Shown one piece after another: positions 8,280 to 18,539 of a DNA stretch of 64,000 nucleotides. The notes below the pieces were generated by a model. It did not search any database. It was not told the origin of the DNA and saw only the letters and a list, made by a program, of their open reading frames with translations. The translations under genes were made by a program, and so were the position numbers. This DNA is from Pseudomonadota bacterium. GTDB lineage: Bacteria; Pseudomonadota; Alphaproteobacteria; Rhizobiales; Phreatobacteraceae. Numbering within the stretch: position 1 is the stretch's first letter; every line of letters begins with the position of its first letter. The stretch covers positions 19,871 through 83,870 of the forward strand of contig JAEZGJ010000080.1 in the NCBI GenBank assembly GCA_023416965.1, given 5' to 3'.

Positions 8280-10613
8280 CTACTCCGCCGCCTCCTGCCG
8301 CGCGAAGCTTCCCCGCGCGTGTCGCTTCGGCTTCGCCGCCACCTTCAGCGCCTCGAAATCCGCCCGGTCCTTCACCGCATTGCGCAGCGCCTGGTCCTTG
8401 CCCGGCAGGTATTGCGGCGGCTGGTGGATGTCGATTCCGTACCAGGCGGCCGCCTTCAGCATGAAGGATGGGTCGGCGAGATGCGGGCGGCCGAGCGCCA
8501 CGAGATCGGCGCGGCCCGCGGCCAGGATCGTGTTCATCTGGTCGGCGGAGGTGATGTTGCCGACGCACATGGTCTTCACCTCCGCCTCATTGCGGATGGC
8601 GTCGGAGAAGGGCGTCTGGAACATGCGCCCGTAGACCGGCCGGCTCTTCGGCGTGGTCTGGCCGGTGGAAACGTCGACGAGGTCGACCCCGGCCTCGGCG
8701 AAGGCGCGGGCGATGGCGATGGCCTCATCCTCGGTGATGCCGCCCTCGGCCCAGTCGGTGGCGGAGATGCGCACCGACATGGGCTTCTCCGCCGGCCAGG
8801 CGGCGCGCATGGCGGCGAAGACGCGGAGCGGGAAGCGCAGGCGGTTGTCGATGCTGCCGCCGTAGGAGTCCGTGCGCTGGTTGGTCAGCGGCGACAGGAA
8901 GGAGGCCAGCAGATAGCCGTGGGCGCAGTGCAGCTCCAGCATGTCGAAGCCGCATCGCACCGCGCGCTCGGTCGCCGCCACGAACTCGGCGGTGATGCGG
9001 GCCATGCCGGCCTCGTCCAGCTCCGCCGGCACCTGGCTGTCGGGATAGTAGGGCAGGGGGGAGGCGGAGACGATGGGCCAGGCGCCTTCGGTCAGCGGCC
9101 GGTCCATGCCCTCCCACATCAGCTTCGACGCGCCCTTGCGGCCGGCATGGCCGAGCTGCAGGCAGAGCTTCGCCTGCGAATTCTGATGCGCGAAAGCGAC
9201 GATGCGCGTCCAGGCCGCCTCCTGCTCGTCGGACCAGAGACCCGCGCAGCCGGGCGTGATGCGCGCGTCGGGTGCGACGCAGACCATCTCGGTGTAGACG
9301 AGGCCGGCGCCGCCAATGGCGCGCGCGCCGTAATGCACCACGTGCCAGTCGGTCGGCATGCCCTCCACGGCGGAATACATGCACATGGGCGAGACGACGG
9401 CGCGGTTCGCAACGGTCATGTCCCGCAGCGACAGCGGCTGGAACAGCGGCGGCCGGGGCCTGGCGAGATCCGCGCCCGGCACGCCTTCGGCGAACATCCG
9501 GTCCGTCTCGGCTACGAAATCCGGCGCGCGCAGCTTGAGGTTCTCGTAGGTGATGGCCTTGGAGCGCGTCATCAGGCCGAAGGCGAACTGCCGCGGGTCC
9601 ATGTCCCAGAAGCGGTCGACATGCTCGAACCAGACGAGGGAGACGTCCGCCGCGTGCTGTGTCCGCTCCACCTCCTCGCGCCGGTCGGTCTCGTAAGCAG
9701 CCAGCGCCTCGGCCACGGTGCCCTTGGCGCGGAAGGCGTCGAACAGCGCGATGGAATCCTCCATGGCGAGCTTGGTGCCGGCCCCGATCGAGAAATGCGC
9801 GGTGCCCTTGGCATCGCCCATGAGGACCACGTTGTCCTTCACCCAGCGCTTCGAGCGAATCATCGGGAATTGCCGCCAGAGCGAGCGGTTGGTGATGAGC
9901 GGATGGCCGGCCAGCTCCTCGGTGAACACGCCCTCGAGGAAGCGGGCGGAGGCCTCTTCGTCCATGCGGTCGAGGCCGGCGCGGGCGAAGGTCTCGGGAT
10001 CGGTCTCGATTACCCAGGTCGAGCGCCCCGCCTCGTACTGGTAGGTATGGGCTATGAAGATGCCGAACTCGGTCTCGCGGAAGAAGAAGGTGAAGGCGTC
10101 GAGCTCGCGGGTGGAACCCATCCAGGTGAACTTGTTGGGGCGCAGGTCCACCTCCGGCTGGAAATGATCCCGGTTCGCCTCGCGGATGCGCGAGTTGATG
10201 CCGTCGGCCGCGACGACGAGGTCGTAGGCCGCAAAGGTCTCAGGCGCCGGATCGATCTCAGTCTGGAAGCGCATCTCGACGCCGAGCTGGCGGGCGCGGT
10301 TCTGCAGCAGGATCAGCAGCGTCTGGCGCGAGCAGCCGCAGAAGCCGTTGCCGCCGATGCGGTGCACCGTGTCCTTGAAGCGGACCTCGATGTCGTCCCA
10401 GTAGGCAAAGTTCTCGGTGATGGCGCGATAGCTCTCCGCGTCGTAGCGTTCGAAAATGTCGAGGGTCGCGTCGGAGAACACGACGCCGAAGCCGAACGTG
10501 TCGTCCGGGCGGTTGCGCTCGAAGACGGTGATCTCAGCCGCCGGCTGCCATTTCTTCATGAGGATGGCGAAATAGAGTCCGCCCGGTCCGCCGCCGATCA
10601 CCGCGATGCGCAT
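8280..10613 (-). CDS. Fused flavin monooxygenase / old-yellow-enzyme reductase, probable 2-aminobenzoyl-CoA monooxygenase/reductase
   Basis: 777 residues in two enzymes. Residues 1 to about 385 form an FAD aromatic hydroxylase: [12 protein letters not shown] dinucleotide motif at the N-terminus and [20 protein letters not shown] as the second FAD motif. From about residue 390 ([16 protein letters not shown]) to the end is an NADH:flavin oxidoreductase/OYE barrel with [27 protein letters not shown] and DSYGGS. Databases often label this architecture salicylyl-CoA 5-hydroxylase. The neighbouring CoA ligase and beta-oxidation genes fit 2-aminobenzoyl-CoA monooxygenase/reductase, which hydroxylates and then reduces the ring of 2-aminobenzoyl-CoA. 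I place the start at 10613: GGGAG lies 6 bases before it, while the ATG at 10619 abuts that site. Confidence 0.87.
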   Translation of the reverse strand: MRIAVIGGGPGGLYFAILMKKWQPAAEITVFERNRPDDTFGFGVVFSDATLDIFERYDAESYRAITENFAYWDDIEVRFKDTVHRIGGNGFCGCSRQTLLILLQNRARQLGVEMRFQTEIDPAPETFAAYDLVVAADGINSRIREANRDHFQPEVDLRPNKFTWMGSTRELDAFTFFFRETEFGIFIAHTYQYEAGRSTWVIETDPETFARAGLDRMDEEASARFLEGVFTEELAGHPLITNRSLWRQFPMIRSKRWVKDNVVLMGDAKGTAHFSIGAGTKLAMEDSIALFDAFRAKGTVAEALAAYETDRREEVERTQHAADVSLVWFEHVDRFWDMDPRQFAFGLMTRSKAITYENLKLRAPDFVAETDRMFAEGVPGADLARPRPPLFQPLSLRDMTVANRAVVSPMCMYSAVEGMPTDWHVVHYGARAIGGAGLVYTEMVCVAPDARITPGCAGLWSDEQEAAWTRIVAFAHQNSQAKLCLQLGHAGRKGASKLMWEGMDRPLTEGAWPIVSASPLPYYPDSQVPAELDEAGMARITAEFVAATERAVRCGFDMLELHCAHGYLLASFLSPLTNQRTDSYGGSIDNRLRFPLRVFAAMRAAWPAEKPMSVRISATDWAEGGITEDEAIAIARAFAEAGVDLVDVSTGQTTPKSRPVYGRMFQTPFSDAIRNEAEVKTMCVGNITSADQMNTILAAGRADLVALGRPHLADPSFMLKAAAWYGIDIHQPPQYLPGKDQALRNAVKDRADFEALKVAAKPKRHARGSFARQEAAE

Positions 10614-10657
10614 GGCCATCTCCCTTGTCGCTGCGCCCGGGGGCGCGCGCCGTGCAA

Positions 10658-10680
10658 AATAGTTTAGGCTTAAAATAATT
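10658..10680. promoter_or_regulatory. AT-rich operator-like dyad, copy 1
   Basis: The core TTTAGGCTTAAAATAATT sits about 45 bases upstream of the monooxygenase/reductase start. It is a dyad centred at 10668/10669 whose arms match at most positions out to the flanking AAT/ATT. The same 23-base pattern recurs at 10713 and 25106, in a genome where AT-rich stretches are rare. The obvious ligand is the MarR-type regulator encoded at 20557. Confidence 0.6.
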
Positions 10681-10683
10681 GGC

Positions 10684-10708
10684 GGCAAGGCACGGAAAGG
10701 CCCTTGCC
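10684..10708. repeat. Small inverted repeat between two operator-like sites
   Basis: GGCAAGG and CCTTGCC form a 7-bp dyad with an 11-base spacer in the centre of the divergent promoter region, between operator copies 1 and 2. It may be a second regulatory site or part of a 5' leader. Confidence 0.35.
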
Positions 10709-10712
10709 CCGA

Positions 10713-10735
10713 AATATTTGAAGCTTAAAACATTC
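10713..10735. promoter_or_regulatory. AT-rich operator-like dyad, copy 2
   Basis: AATATTTGAAGCTTAAAA, a dyad centred on AAGCTT (10723/10724), ends 17 bases before the SDR start codon at 10752. Aligned on the centre with copies 1 and 3 it shares the AATA..TT..AG..TAAAA framework. Its closeness to the ribosome-binding site suggests repression of the plus-strand operon. Confidence 0.6.
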
Positions 10736-10751
10736 AGGGGAGGAGGCCACG

Positions 10752-11534
10752 ATGCCGACGGACCCCGCCGCCCTTTCCTCTGCGCCGACGCCCCTTGGCG
10801 GCAAGCGCGCCCTCGTCACCGGGGGTGGACGCGGCATCGGCCGGGCCATCGCCGCAGCGCTGGCGGGCCAGGGCGCCGAGGTCATCGTTCTCGGCCGCAG
10901 CCGGGCTCCCCTCGATGAGGCCGTGGCCGCCGGCCACGCCGCCCGCGCCATGGCCTGCGACGTTACCGACCGTCCCGCCTTTGCAGAAGCGCTGCGTGCG
11001 GCCGGCGATCTCGACATCCTCGTCAGCAATGCCGGCCATGCCGAGACCGCGCCGCTGAAGCGCATGGACGCGGCGCTGTTCGACCGGATGATCGCGCTGA
11101 ATCTCACCGCGGTCTTCGACGGCATCCATGCCGTCCTGCCGGGCATGGTGGCGCGGGGGAGGGGCCGCATCGTCTCGGTGGCCTCCACCGCCGGCCTCAC
11201 CGGCTACCCCTATGTCTCCGCCTATTGCGCGGCGAAGCACGGGGTCGTCGGCCTGACCCGGGCGCTGGCGAAAGAGGTCGCGACCTCCGGCGTCACCGTC
11301 AATTGCGTCTGCCCGGGCTTCACCGAGACCGATCTCGTCGCCGGCTCCATCGACACGATCGTTGTAAAGACCGGCCGCAGCCCCGAGGCCGCGCTCACTG
11401 ACCTGACAAGAACCATGCCCATCGGCCGCCTGATCAAGCCGGAGGAGGTGGCAGCCGCCGTCCTCTGGCTCGTCTCGGACGCGGCCGCCGCCGTCACCGG
11501 CCTCGCCTTGCCGGTCGCGGGCGGAGAGATCTGA
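10752..11534 (+). CDS. SDR family 3-hydroxyacyl-CoA dehydrogenase-like protein
   Basis: Short-chain dehydrogenase of 260 residues: GGGRGIGRA cofactor motif near residue 24, SNAGH, SVASTAG with the catalytic Ser, and Tyr158/Lys162 in YCAAK. A strong AGGAGG lies before the ATG. It leads the plus-strand operon SDR / enoyl-CoA hydratase / acyl-CoA dehydrogenase / CoA ligase / RidA. Azoarcus evansii aerobic 2-aminobenzoate clusters are reported to encode a comparable set. The likely job is oxidation of a hydroxyl on the alicyclic CoA intermediate; the exact step is inferred. Confidence 0.87.
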   Translation: MPTDPAALSSAPTPLGGKRALVTGGGRGIGRAIAAALAGQGAEVIVLGRSRAPLDEAVAAGHAARAMACDVTDRPAFAEALRAAGDLDILVSNAGHAETAPLKRMDAALFDRMIALNLTAVFDGIHAVLPGMVARGRGRIVSVASTAGLTGYPYVSAYCAAKHGVVGLTRALAKEVATSGVTVNCVCPGFTETDLVAGSIDTIVVKTGRSPEAALTDLTRTMPIGRLIKPEEVAAAVLWLVSDAAAAVTGLALPVAGGEI

Positions 11535-11546
11535 AGGACACGCCCC

Positions 11547-12389
11547 ATGCAAGCCCCCGCCCACCGCATCCCGCACCGCCAGGCCCTCGCCGACTGGCAG
11601 GCGACGCATTTCCTCTGGGAGGTGAAGGGCAAGGTCGCGACCATCACCCTGAACCGCCCCGAGAAGAAGAACCCGCTGACCTTCGAGAGCTATGCCGAGC
11701 TCGGCGACCTCTTCCGGGCACTCGCCTTCGACACCTCGATCAAGGCGGTGGTGGTGACGGGCGCCGGCGGCAATTTCTGCGCCGGCGGCGACGTCTTCGA
11801 GATCATCGAGCCGCTCACCGGCCGCGACATGCCGGGCCTCCTGCAGTTCACCCGCATGACCGGGGAACTGGTGAAGGCCATGCGCGCCTGCCCGCAGCCG
11901 ATCATCTCGGCCATCGACGGCATCTGCGTCGGCGCCGGCGCCATCATCGCCATGGCCTCGGACCTGCGCGTCGGCACGGCGAAATCGAAGGTCGCCTTCC
12001 TGTTCAACAAGGTCGGCCTTGCCGGCTGCGACATGGGTGCCTGCGCCATCCTGCCCCGCATCATCGGCCAGGGTCGCGCCTCCGAGCTGCTCTATACCGG
12101 CCGCATGATGGGCGGCGAGGAGGGCCATGCCTGGGGCTTCTTCAACCGCCTCGCCGCGCCCGAGGCAGTGCTGGCCGAGGCCACGGCGCTCGCGGGTGAG
12201 ATCGCCGACGGCCCGACCTTTGCGAACTCCATCACCAAGCGCATGCTGCACATGGAATGGACTATGTCGGTGGACGAGGCGATCGAGGCCGAGGCCATGG
12301 CTCAGGCGATCTGCATGGACACCAAGGACTTCCGCCGCGCCTTCGAGGCCTTCGCGGCGAAGACCAAGCCTGTCTTCGAGGGGGATTGA
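11547..12389 (+). CDS. Enoyl-CoA hydratase/isomerase family protein
   Basis: Crotonase-fold protein of 280 residues with an oxyanion hole in [16 protein letters not shown] (about residues 72-87) and a second backbone contact in [14 protein letters not shown]. The C-terminal helix ([13 protein letters not shown]) is typical. The start has AAGGA upstream, 12 bp after the SDR stop, and the acyl-CoA dehydrogenase ATG follows its stop by 1 base. It probably hydrates the ring double bond or opens the ring of the alicyclic CoA thioester; which of these cannot be told from the motifs. Confidence 0.9.
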   Translation: MQAPAHRIPHRQALADWQATHFLWEVKGKVATITLNRPEKKNPLTFESYAELGDLFRALAFDTSIKAVVVTGAGGNFCAGGDVFEIIEPLTGRDMPGLLQFTRMTGELVKAMRACPQPIISAIDGICVGAGAIIAMASDLRVGTAKSKVAFLFNKVGLAGCDMGACAILPRIIGQGRASELLYTGRMMGGEEGHAWGFFNRLAAPEAVLAEATALAGEIADGPTFANSITKRMLHMEWTMSVDEAIEAEAMAQAICMDTKDFRRAFEAFAAKTKPVFEGD

Positions 12390-12390
12390 G

Positions 12391-13584
<1,194 letters not shown>

Positions 13585-13593
13585 GAGCGCCCG

Positions 13594-15276
13594 ATGACGG
13601 GATCGGTGGTGAAGCTCGGGACGGGCACCGCTTCAGCCCATGTGGACACCTTCGCCGCGCGCGGCCTGCCGCCGGCGGATCTGCAGCCCGCCTTTCTCTT
13701 CGGGCGGCCGGAGCTCGTCTATCCCGAGCGGCTGAACTGCGTCACCGAATTCGTCGACCGCCATGTCGCCGAGGGCCGCGGCGGCCGCACCGCCGTCCTC
13801 GCCCCGGACGGCACGAACTGGACCTATGCGGACCTGTCGGCCGAGATCAACCGCATCGCCACCGTTCTTACCGGCCCCCTCGGTCTCGTGCCCGGCAACC
13901 GGGTGCTGCTGCGGGCGCCGAACAACCCGACCATGGTCGCGGCCTATCTGGCGGTCATCAAGGCCGGCGGCATCGTGGTGGCCACCATGCCGCTGCTGCG
14001 CGCCCGCGAACTCGGCCAGATCGTCGACAAGGCGGAGATCGGGCTCGCCCTCTGCGACGATCGTCTGACCGGCGAACTCACCAGGACCGCCGCCGGCTCG
14101 CGCTTCCTGAAGCGGGTGGTGACCTTCTCCGAGCTGCGCGGCATGACCGCTGGCGCCTCGGCCGATTTCGCCCCCGTCGACGCCGCCCGCGACGACGTCT
14201 GCCTCTTCGGCTTCACCTCGGGCACCACGGGCGAGCCGAAATGCACCATGCATTTCCACCGCGACCTCCTCGCCATCTGCGACGCCTATTCCCGCAACGT
14301 GCTGAAGCCCGGGCCCGACGACCGCTTCATTGGCTCGCCGCCGCTCGCCTTCACCTTCGGTCTCGGCGGCCTCGTGCTCTTCCCCTTCCGCGTCGGGGCC
14401 TCCACCGTGCTCGTCGAGAAGGCCTCGCCCGGCGACCTCCTGCCGGCAATCGCGACCTTCCGGCCGACCATCTGCTTCACCGCCCCCACCGCCTACCGCG
14501 CCATGATCCCGCTGCTCGGCGACCACGACTGGCGCTCGCTGAAGAAATGCGTCTCGGCAGGCGAGGCCCTGCCCAAGGCGACCTTCGATGCCTGGCAGGC
14601 GGCCACCGGCCTCAAGCTGATGGACGGCATCGGCGCAACCGAGATGCTGCACATCTTCATCTCGGCACCGGAGGAGGCGATCCGCCCCGGCGCCACGGGA
14701 AAGCCGGTGCCGGGCTACGAGGCGAAGGTGATCGGCCCCGACGGCGAGGACCTCCCCGCCGGCACCCCGGGCCGCCTCGCCGTGCGCGGGCCCACCGGCT
14801 GCCGCTACCTCGCCGACGAGCGCCAGCGCAAATATGTGGTCGGTGGCTGGAACGTCACCGGCGACACCTATGTCTGCGATGCCGAGGGCTATTTCTGGTA
14901 CCAGGCGCGCAATGACGACATGATCGTCTCGGCCGGCTACAACATCGCCGGCCCTGAGGTGGAGGCGGCGCTCCTCGCCCATCCCGCTGTCGCCGAGGCC
15001 GGAGTCGTCGGCCAGCCCGATCCCGAGCGCGGCATGATCGTCAAGGCCTATGTGGTGCCGAAGCCCGAGGTGACGGTGACGCCCGCCCTCGTGGTGGAGC
15101 TCCAGGCTTTCGTGAAGGAGGAGATCGCGCCCTACAAATATCCCCGCGAGATCGCCTTCGTGCCGCAACTGCCGCGCACCGAGACGGGCAAGCTGCAGCG
15201 TTTCGCCCTCCGCGAGCGCGCCGCCCGCGAGGCGGGCGCAGGCCATTCCCCGGACAACGCCAAGGCCGCCGAATAG
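13594..15276 (+). CDS. Benzoate-CoA-ligase family enzyme, probable 2-aminobenzoate-CoA ligase
   Basis: Adenylate-forming CoA ligase of 560 residues. The phosphate loop reads FTSGTTGEPKCTMHFHRD; the A5 region GATEMLHIFIS, the hinge/A8 region ARNDDMIVSAGYNIAGPEVE and the C-terminal lysine region RTETGKLQRFALR are intact. GATEMLHIFIS is typical of the benzoate/2-aminobenzoate branch rather than of fatty acid ligases. It activates an aromatic acid as CoA thioester with ATP to AMP. Anthranilate is the expected substrate because tryptophan 2,3-dioxygenase and a kynureninase-like gene converge on this operon and the fused monooxygenase/reductase diverges from it. Confidence 0.88.
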   Translation: MTGSVVKLGTGTASAHVDTFAARGLPPADLQPAFLFGRPELVYPERLNCVTEFVDRHVAEGRGGRTAVLAPDGTNWTYADLSAEINRIATVLTGPLGLVPGNRVLLRAPNNPTMVAAYLAVIKAGGIVVATMPLLRARELGQIVDKAEIGLALCDDRLTGELTRTAAGSRFLKRVVTFSELRGMTAGASADFAPVDAARDDVCLFGFTSGTTGEPKCTMHFHRDLLAICDAYSRNVLKPGPDDRFIGSPPLAFTFGLGGLVLFPFRVGASTVLVEKASPGDLLPAIATFRPTICFTAPTAYRAMIPLLGDHDWRSLKKCVSAGEALPKATFDAWQAATGLKLMDGIGATEMLHIFISAPEEAIRPGATGKPVPGYEAKVIGPDGEDLPAGTPGRLAVRGPTGCRYLADERQRKYVVGGWNVTGDTYVCDAEGYFWYQARNDDMIVSAGYNIAGPEVEAALLAHPAVAEAGVVGQPDPERGMIVKAYVVPKPEVTVTPALVVELQAFVKEEIAPYKYPREIAFVPQLPRTETGKLQRFALRERAAREAGAGHSPDNAKAAE

Positions 15277-15297
15277 AGGCGCGCCGGAGACCCGATC

Positions 15298-15744
15298 ATG
15301 TCCCATCCCGCAAAGCCCGTGATCCCGCTCGACCTGCTGGACGAGGACGCCGTGCCGGTGACGCTCAACCCCAAGGGCTGGCCGGTGCCGCGCGGCTATG
15401 CCAACGGCATGGCCGCCAAGGGCCGCCTCATCGTCACCGGCGGCGTCGTCGGCTGGGACGTCATGGGCAATTTCCCCGACGGCTTCATTGCCCAGGCCCG
15501 TCAGTGCTTCGAGAACATCCGGGCCATCCTCGCCGAGGGCGGGGCGCTGCCGCACCACATCGTCCGGCTCACCTGGTACGTGACCGACGTGGAGGAATAC
15601 CAGGCGAACCTGCGCCCGCTCGGCCAGGCCTATCGCGAGGTCTTCGGTCAGCACTACCCGGCCATGGCCGTGGTGCAGGTCGTCAGGCTGGTGGAGAAGG
15701 CGGCGAAGATCGAGATCGAGGCGACGGCGGTCGTGGCGGAGTAG
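15298..15744 (+). CDS. RidA family protein (enamine/imine deaminase fold), copy 1
   Basis: YjgF/YER057c/UK114-type protein of 148 residues, last gene of the plus operon, 21 bp after the CoA ligase. The recognisable core is ANGMAAKGRLIVTGGVVGWD, then FENIRAILAEGGALPHHIVRLTWYVTD and PAMAVVQVVRLV. The canonical RidA arginine before the last strand is not evident, so activity may differ from RidA proper. A RidA-type protein fits hydrolysis of the enamine formed when 2-aminobenzoyl-CoA is hydroxylated and reduced, releasing ammonia. A second member lies at 18068 on the other strand. Confidence 0.85.
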   Translation: MSHPAKPVIPLDLLDEDAVPVTLNPKGWPVPRGYANGMAAKGRLIVTGGVVGWDVMGNFPDGFIAQARQCFENIRAILAEGGALPHHIVRLTWYVTDVEEYQANLRPLGQAYREVFGQHYPAMAVVQVVRLVEKAAKIEIEATAVVAE

Positions 15745-15751
15745 GGGGCGT

Positions 15752-15778
15752 CCGGGGTCTGGGGGCAAGCCACCCCGG
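15752..15778. terminator. Hairpin between convergent operons
   Basis: CCGGGGT and ACCCCGG form a perfect 7-bp stem around a 13-base loop in the 63-bp gap where the plus operon (RidA) and the minus operon (kynureninase-like) meet. It lacks a T-run on either side, so it is only a candidate bidirectional terminator. Confidence 0.4.
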
Positions 15779-15807
15779 TAACGTGAGGGGCGAGCCTACG
15801 GCGTGCG

Positions 15808-16989
15808 TTACCGCAGCGCCCGGCCGATCCGCTCCACCGCCCGGTCCACGTCCTCCCCGCTGGTGCAGATGCCGAAGCCGAAGCGCAGGCGGTCGCCGCG
15901 GTGGTCGCTGTGGACATGCACCGCCGCGAGCTTCGCCTCGATCTCACCGGCCCGCTCCGTGCGGAAGGTGAGGAAATTGCCGTGCTCGTGATGCGGGCCG
16001 AACGGCGTGATGAGGTCATCCGCGCCGAGCCCTGCAATCCCCATGGCCTCCACCGCGTCGAGGAACCGCGCCATGAGGCTCTGGGCATGGGCGTGGACGT
16101 CGGCGATCGTCAGCCCCAGCCCGTCGAGCCACTCGAAGACAGCGGCCATGCGGTAGAGACCCGTCGGGTCGAAGGTCGCGCCAAGGAACCTGCCTCCATC
16201 GGCGGGATAGCCGATGCTCTTGCCGGCGGGAACCGCGAGCGCGCCGAAATCGGCAAACCAGCCGGTGTCGCGGGGGCGCTCGCCGTAGCCGGGCGGGCAG
16301 TGCAGGAAGCAGCAGTTCTCCCCGGCCATCGCATATTTGTAGCCGCCGGCCATGTAGAAGATCCGCTCCGCCACCGCCGACAGGTCCGTCGGCCGCGCCA
16401 TGAATCCGTGATAGCCGTCGACCACCACCAGAGTGTCGGCGGAGGGCACGGCGGCGACGAGCACGGCGAGATCGCCCGAGGTCGCCCCGGAGGTGAAGAA
16501 GACCTGGCTGACGAAGACGAGGTCGTGGCCGCCCTTCGCCGCCGCCTCTCCGAACCGGGCGGAGAAAGTGCCGAAGGGTTCCGCCGGCACCCGCGTCACC
16601 GTGACGAGCCCGTCCTCTTCCAGCCGCGCCATCTGCCGGCGCGCGGTGTGGAACTCGGCATCGGTGGTCAGGATGCGCGCCGGTCGTCCGGCAGGCAGGC
16701 AGGAGAGGATCCGGCGGAGGAATTCGTGGGTGTTCGGCGCCACCGCGATGGTCGCGGGATCCGGCAGGCCGAGACGGGCGGCGATGCCGCGCTGCACGGC
16801 CGGGATCACCTCGCCGAAGACCTTGCCCCATTTGTCGCCGGCGAGCAGAGCCGCGTCCTGCCAGCAGGCCTCCTGGGCGGACAGGGTCACGTCCGGCCAG
16901 TCGTGGTGGGAATGGGCGGCAAGGTTGATGCGGTCGGGCGCCGCCGCCCGAAAGCGCGCGAAATGCCCGGTGAGGTCGAGCGCCGTCAT
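15808..16989 (-). CDS. kynU: Kynureninase-like class V PLP enzyme
   Basis: Fold-type I PLP enzyme of 393 residues; Lys218 in GGYKYAMAGENC is the expected Schiff-base lysine. The VFFTSGATSG and VVDGYHGFMA segments line the cofactor site. The N-terminus (RINLAAHSHHDWPDVT) differs from the LDGNSLG type of standard KynU, so this is a divergent branch. Its ATG overlaps the tryptophan dioxygenase stop (ATGA), which supports cleavage of kynurenine to anthranilate and alanine. No kynurenine formamidase is in the window, so N-formylkynurenine is a possible alternative substrate. It is the last gene of the minus operon. Confidence 0.75.
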   Translation of the reverse strand: MTALDLTGHFARFRAAAPDRINLAAHSHHDWPDVTLSAQEACWQDAALLAGDKWGKVFGEVIPAVQRGIAARLGLPDPATIAVAPNTHEFLRRILSCLPAGRPARILTTDAEFHTARRQMARLEEDGLVTVTRVPAEPFGTFSARFGEAAAKGGHDLVFVSQVFFTSGATSGDLAVLVAAVPSADTLVVVDGYHGFMARPTDLSAVAERIFYMAGGYKYAMAGENCCFLHCPPGYGERPRDTGWFADFGALAVPAGKSIGYPADGGRFLGATFDPTGLYRMAAVFEWLDGLGLTIADVHAHAQSLMARFLDAVEAMGIAGLGADDLITPFGPHHEHGNFLTFRTERAGEIEAKLAAVHVHSDHRGDRLRFGFGICTSGEDVDRAVERIGRALR

Positions 16990-18056
16990 GCCGCGTAGAC
17001 GAGGCCCATGCGCGCCTGCACCTCGGCGGGCAGCGGCGGCAGGGCCGAACGCGGGATGAGGAAGGTGGACAGGCGGAAGAGGTCGCCGAAGATGCGGTGG
17101 CGCTCGGCGGTGGTCTTGAGATAGGCACCCCCCGAGGACCCGCCGGTGCCGATCTTCACGCCGATCATGCGTTCGACCATGAGGGCGTGGCGATAGCGCC
17201 AGAGCGTCATGGTCTCGTCGATGTCCATCAGGGCGGCGAGCAGCCGGAAGGCCTGATGCACCGCCGGCTTGTCGCGGTAGAGCGTGATGAACAGCGCCGC
17301 CTGCACGGCAGAGGGGCCGAGGCGCCAGCCGCCGCGGTCCTCCTCCGGCGAGAACACTGCGGCGAAGGCGGCGAGCGCCCGGTCCATCGCCTTGAGCTCG
17401 CGCTCGCGCCGCTCGGCCGGCATGCCGGCGTCGGCCTCGACGATGGCCTTGTCGCGGGTGAGATGCGCCTCCACGGCTTGGCGATAGGCCTCGCGGAACG
17501 AGCCGCCGCCCCATTCGAGGAAGGGGGTGCGGGCCAGCCAGCGGTCGAGGAGGTCGAAGAGCGATGGCCTCGCGCGCGCCGCCGCCAGCGCCTGCCGGTC
17601 CTGCAGCGACAGCCTCTCGTCCACCGCCTTGTCGTCGAAGGGGACGCGGATGTCGGGGGCGAGGCCGAGCCGCGTCTCGATCAGCCGGAACTGCAATGAC
17701 TGGAAGCCGGAGGCCGGCATGAGCAGGTCGCGGAAATCGAGGAAGTCGAACGGCGTCATCGTCTCCAGCACGTCGAGCTGGCCGAGGGTAAGCTTGAGGA
17801 TCTCGTGGATGCGGTTGAGGCCGTGGACGATGCGGGCGAGCGCATCGTCGTCCACCGGCACCGTGCCGAAGTCGCGCTCGATCCGGTCGAGCTCGTGCAG
17901 GACCTGCTTGAACCACAGCTCATAGGCCTGGTGCACGATGATGAAGAGCATCTCGTCATGGGCCTCGACCCCCTCCCTGACGCTCTCCGGTTCCTGCGCG
18001 GAGAGCAGCCGGTCGAGCTTCAGGTAGTCGCCGTAATAGACGGGGGCGCGGGCCAT
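16986..18056 (-). CDS. kynA: Tryptophan 2,3-dioxygenase
   Basis: Heme dioxygenase that opens the indole ring of L-tryptophan to N-formylkynurenine. It has 356 residues, longer than many bacterial versions (about 280) because of an insert around residues 140-230. The active-site helix reads EMLFIIVHQAYELWFKQ with His42 at the distal-base position. The proximal heme ligand is His290 in WRYRHALMVERMIG, followed by IGTGGSSGG, which binds the substrate carboxylate. GAGGAG precedes the ATG. Its stop overlaps the kynureninase-like start and it follows RidA by 11 bp, so it belongs to the long minus operon that begins with the ABC importer. Confidence 0.93.
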   Translation of the reverse strand: MARAPVYYGDYLKLDRLLSAQEPESVREGVEAHDEMLFIIVHQAYELWFKQVLHELDRIERDFGTVPVDDDALARIVHGLNRIHEILKLTLGQLDVLETMTPFDFLDFRDLLMPASGFQSLQFRLIETRLGLAPDIRVPFDDKAVDERLSLQDRQALAAARARPSLFDLLDRWLARTPFLEWGGGSFREAYRQAVEAHLTRDKAIVEADAGMPAERRERELKAMDRALAAFAAVFSPEEDRGGWRLGPSAVQAALFITLYRDKPAVHQAFRLLAALMDIDETMTLWRYRHALMVERMIGVKIGTGGSSGGAYLKTTAERHRIFGDLFRLSTFLIPRSALPPLPAEVQARMGLVYAA

Positions 18057-18067
18057 GACGGGGCTCC

Positions 18068-18529
18068 TCAGTCGTGAATCCGGATCACCGCCTCGATCTC
18101 GACCGTGATCCCCATCGGCAGCGAGCCCATGCCCACGGCCGAGCGGGCATGGCGGCCGCGGTCGCCGAGCACCGCGACCATCAGGTCGGAGAAGCCGTTG
18201 ATGACGCGGGGATGGTCGCCGAAATCCGGCGTGCCGTTGACCATGCCGAGCACCTTGAGGAACTCGACCCTGGAGAGGTCGCCGCCGGCCGCAGCCTTGG
18301 CGGAGGCGAGGATCTGCAGGCCGACGAGCTTGGCGTGCTCATAGGCCGTCTCGACGGTCACGTCGGCGCCGACCTTGCCGGTATGCAGCGAGCCGTCGGC
18401 CTTCCGCGGGCCCTGTCCCGCGAGATAGGCGATGTTGCCGTCGCGCTTGAACGGCACGTAATTGCCGGCCGGGGTCGGGGTGGGCGGCAGGGCGAGGCCC
18501 AGCTGGGCGAGCTTCTCTTCCGGGGTCAT
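18068..18529 (-). CDS. RidA family protein, copy 2
   Basis: 153-residue RidA-fold protein of the subclass that begins MTPEEKLAQLGLALPP and contains NYVPFKRDGNIAYLAGQGPRK. The core TAYEHAKLVGLQILASAKAA and the late VGMGSLPMGITVEIEAVIRI strand are intact. It is not a close copy of the RidA protein at 15298. It sits between the D-threonine-aldolase-like gene (10 bp gap) and the tryptophan dioxygenase gene (11 bp gap), with AGGAGAGG before the ATG. Deamination of an enamine/imine intermediate is the likely role. Confidence 0.88.
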   Translation of the reverse strand: MTPEEKLAQLGLALPPTPTPAGNYVPFKRDGNIAYLAGQGPRKADGSLHTGKVGADVTVETAYEHAKLVGLQILASAKAAAGGDLSRVEFLKVLGMVNGTPDFGDHPRVINGFSDLMVAVLGDRGRHARSAVGMGSLPMGITVEIEAVIRIHD

Positions 18530-18539
18530 GGGCCTCTCC

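Noticed and set aside
8268..10667. A very long open frame on the plus strand opposite the fused monooxygenase/reductase
   Set aside because: It is the antisense shadow of a gene with full FAD and OYE motifs; its translation is low-complexity Arg/Ala/Gly/His with no family motif, as expected in high-GC DNA.
10614..10688. Longer N-terminus for the fused monooxygenase/reductase
   Set aside because: It would run through the operator-like dyad and non-conserved sequence; the dinucleotide-binding motif must lie at the very N-terminus and GGGAG fits the ATG at 10613.
13633..15768. A long minus-strand open frame opposite the CoA ligase and RidA genes
   Set aside because: Antisense shadow: the plus-strand frames have complete catalytic motifs and operon spacing.
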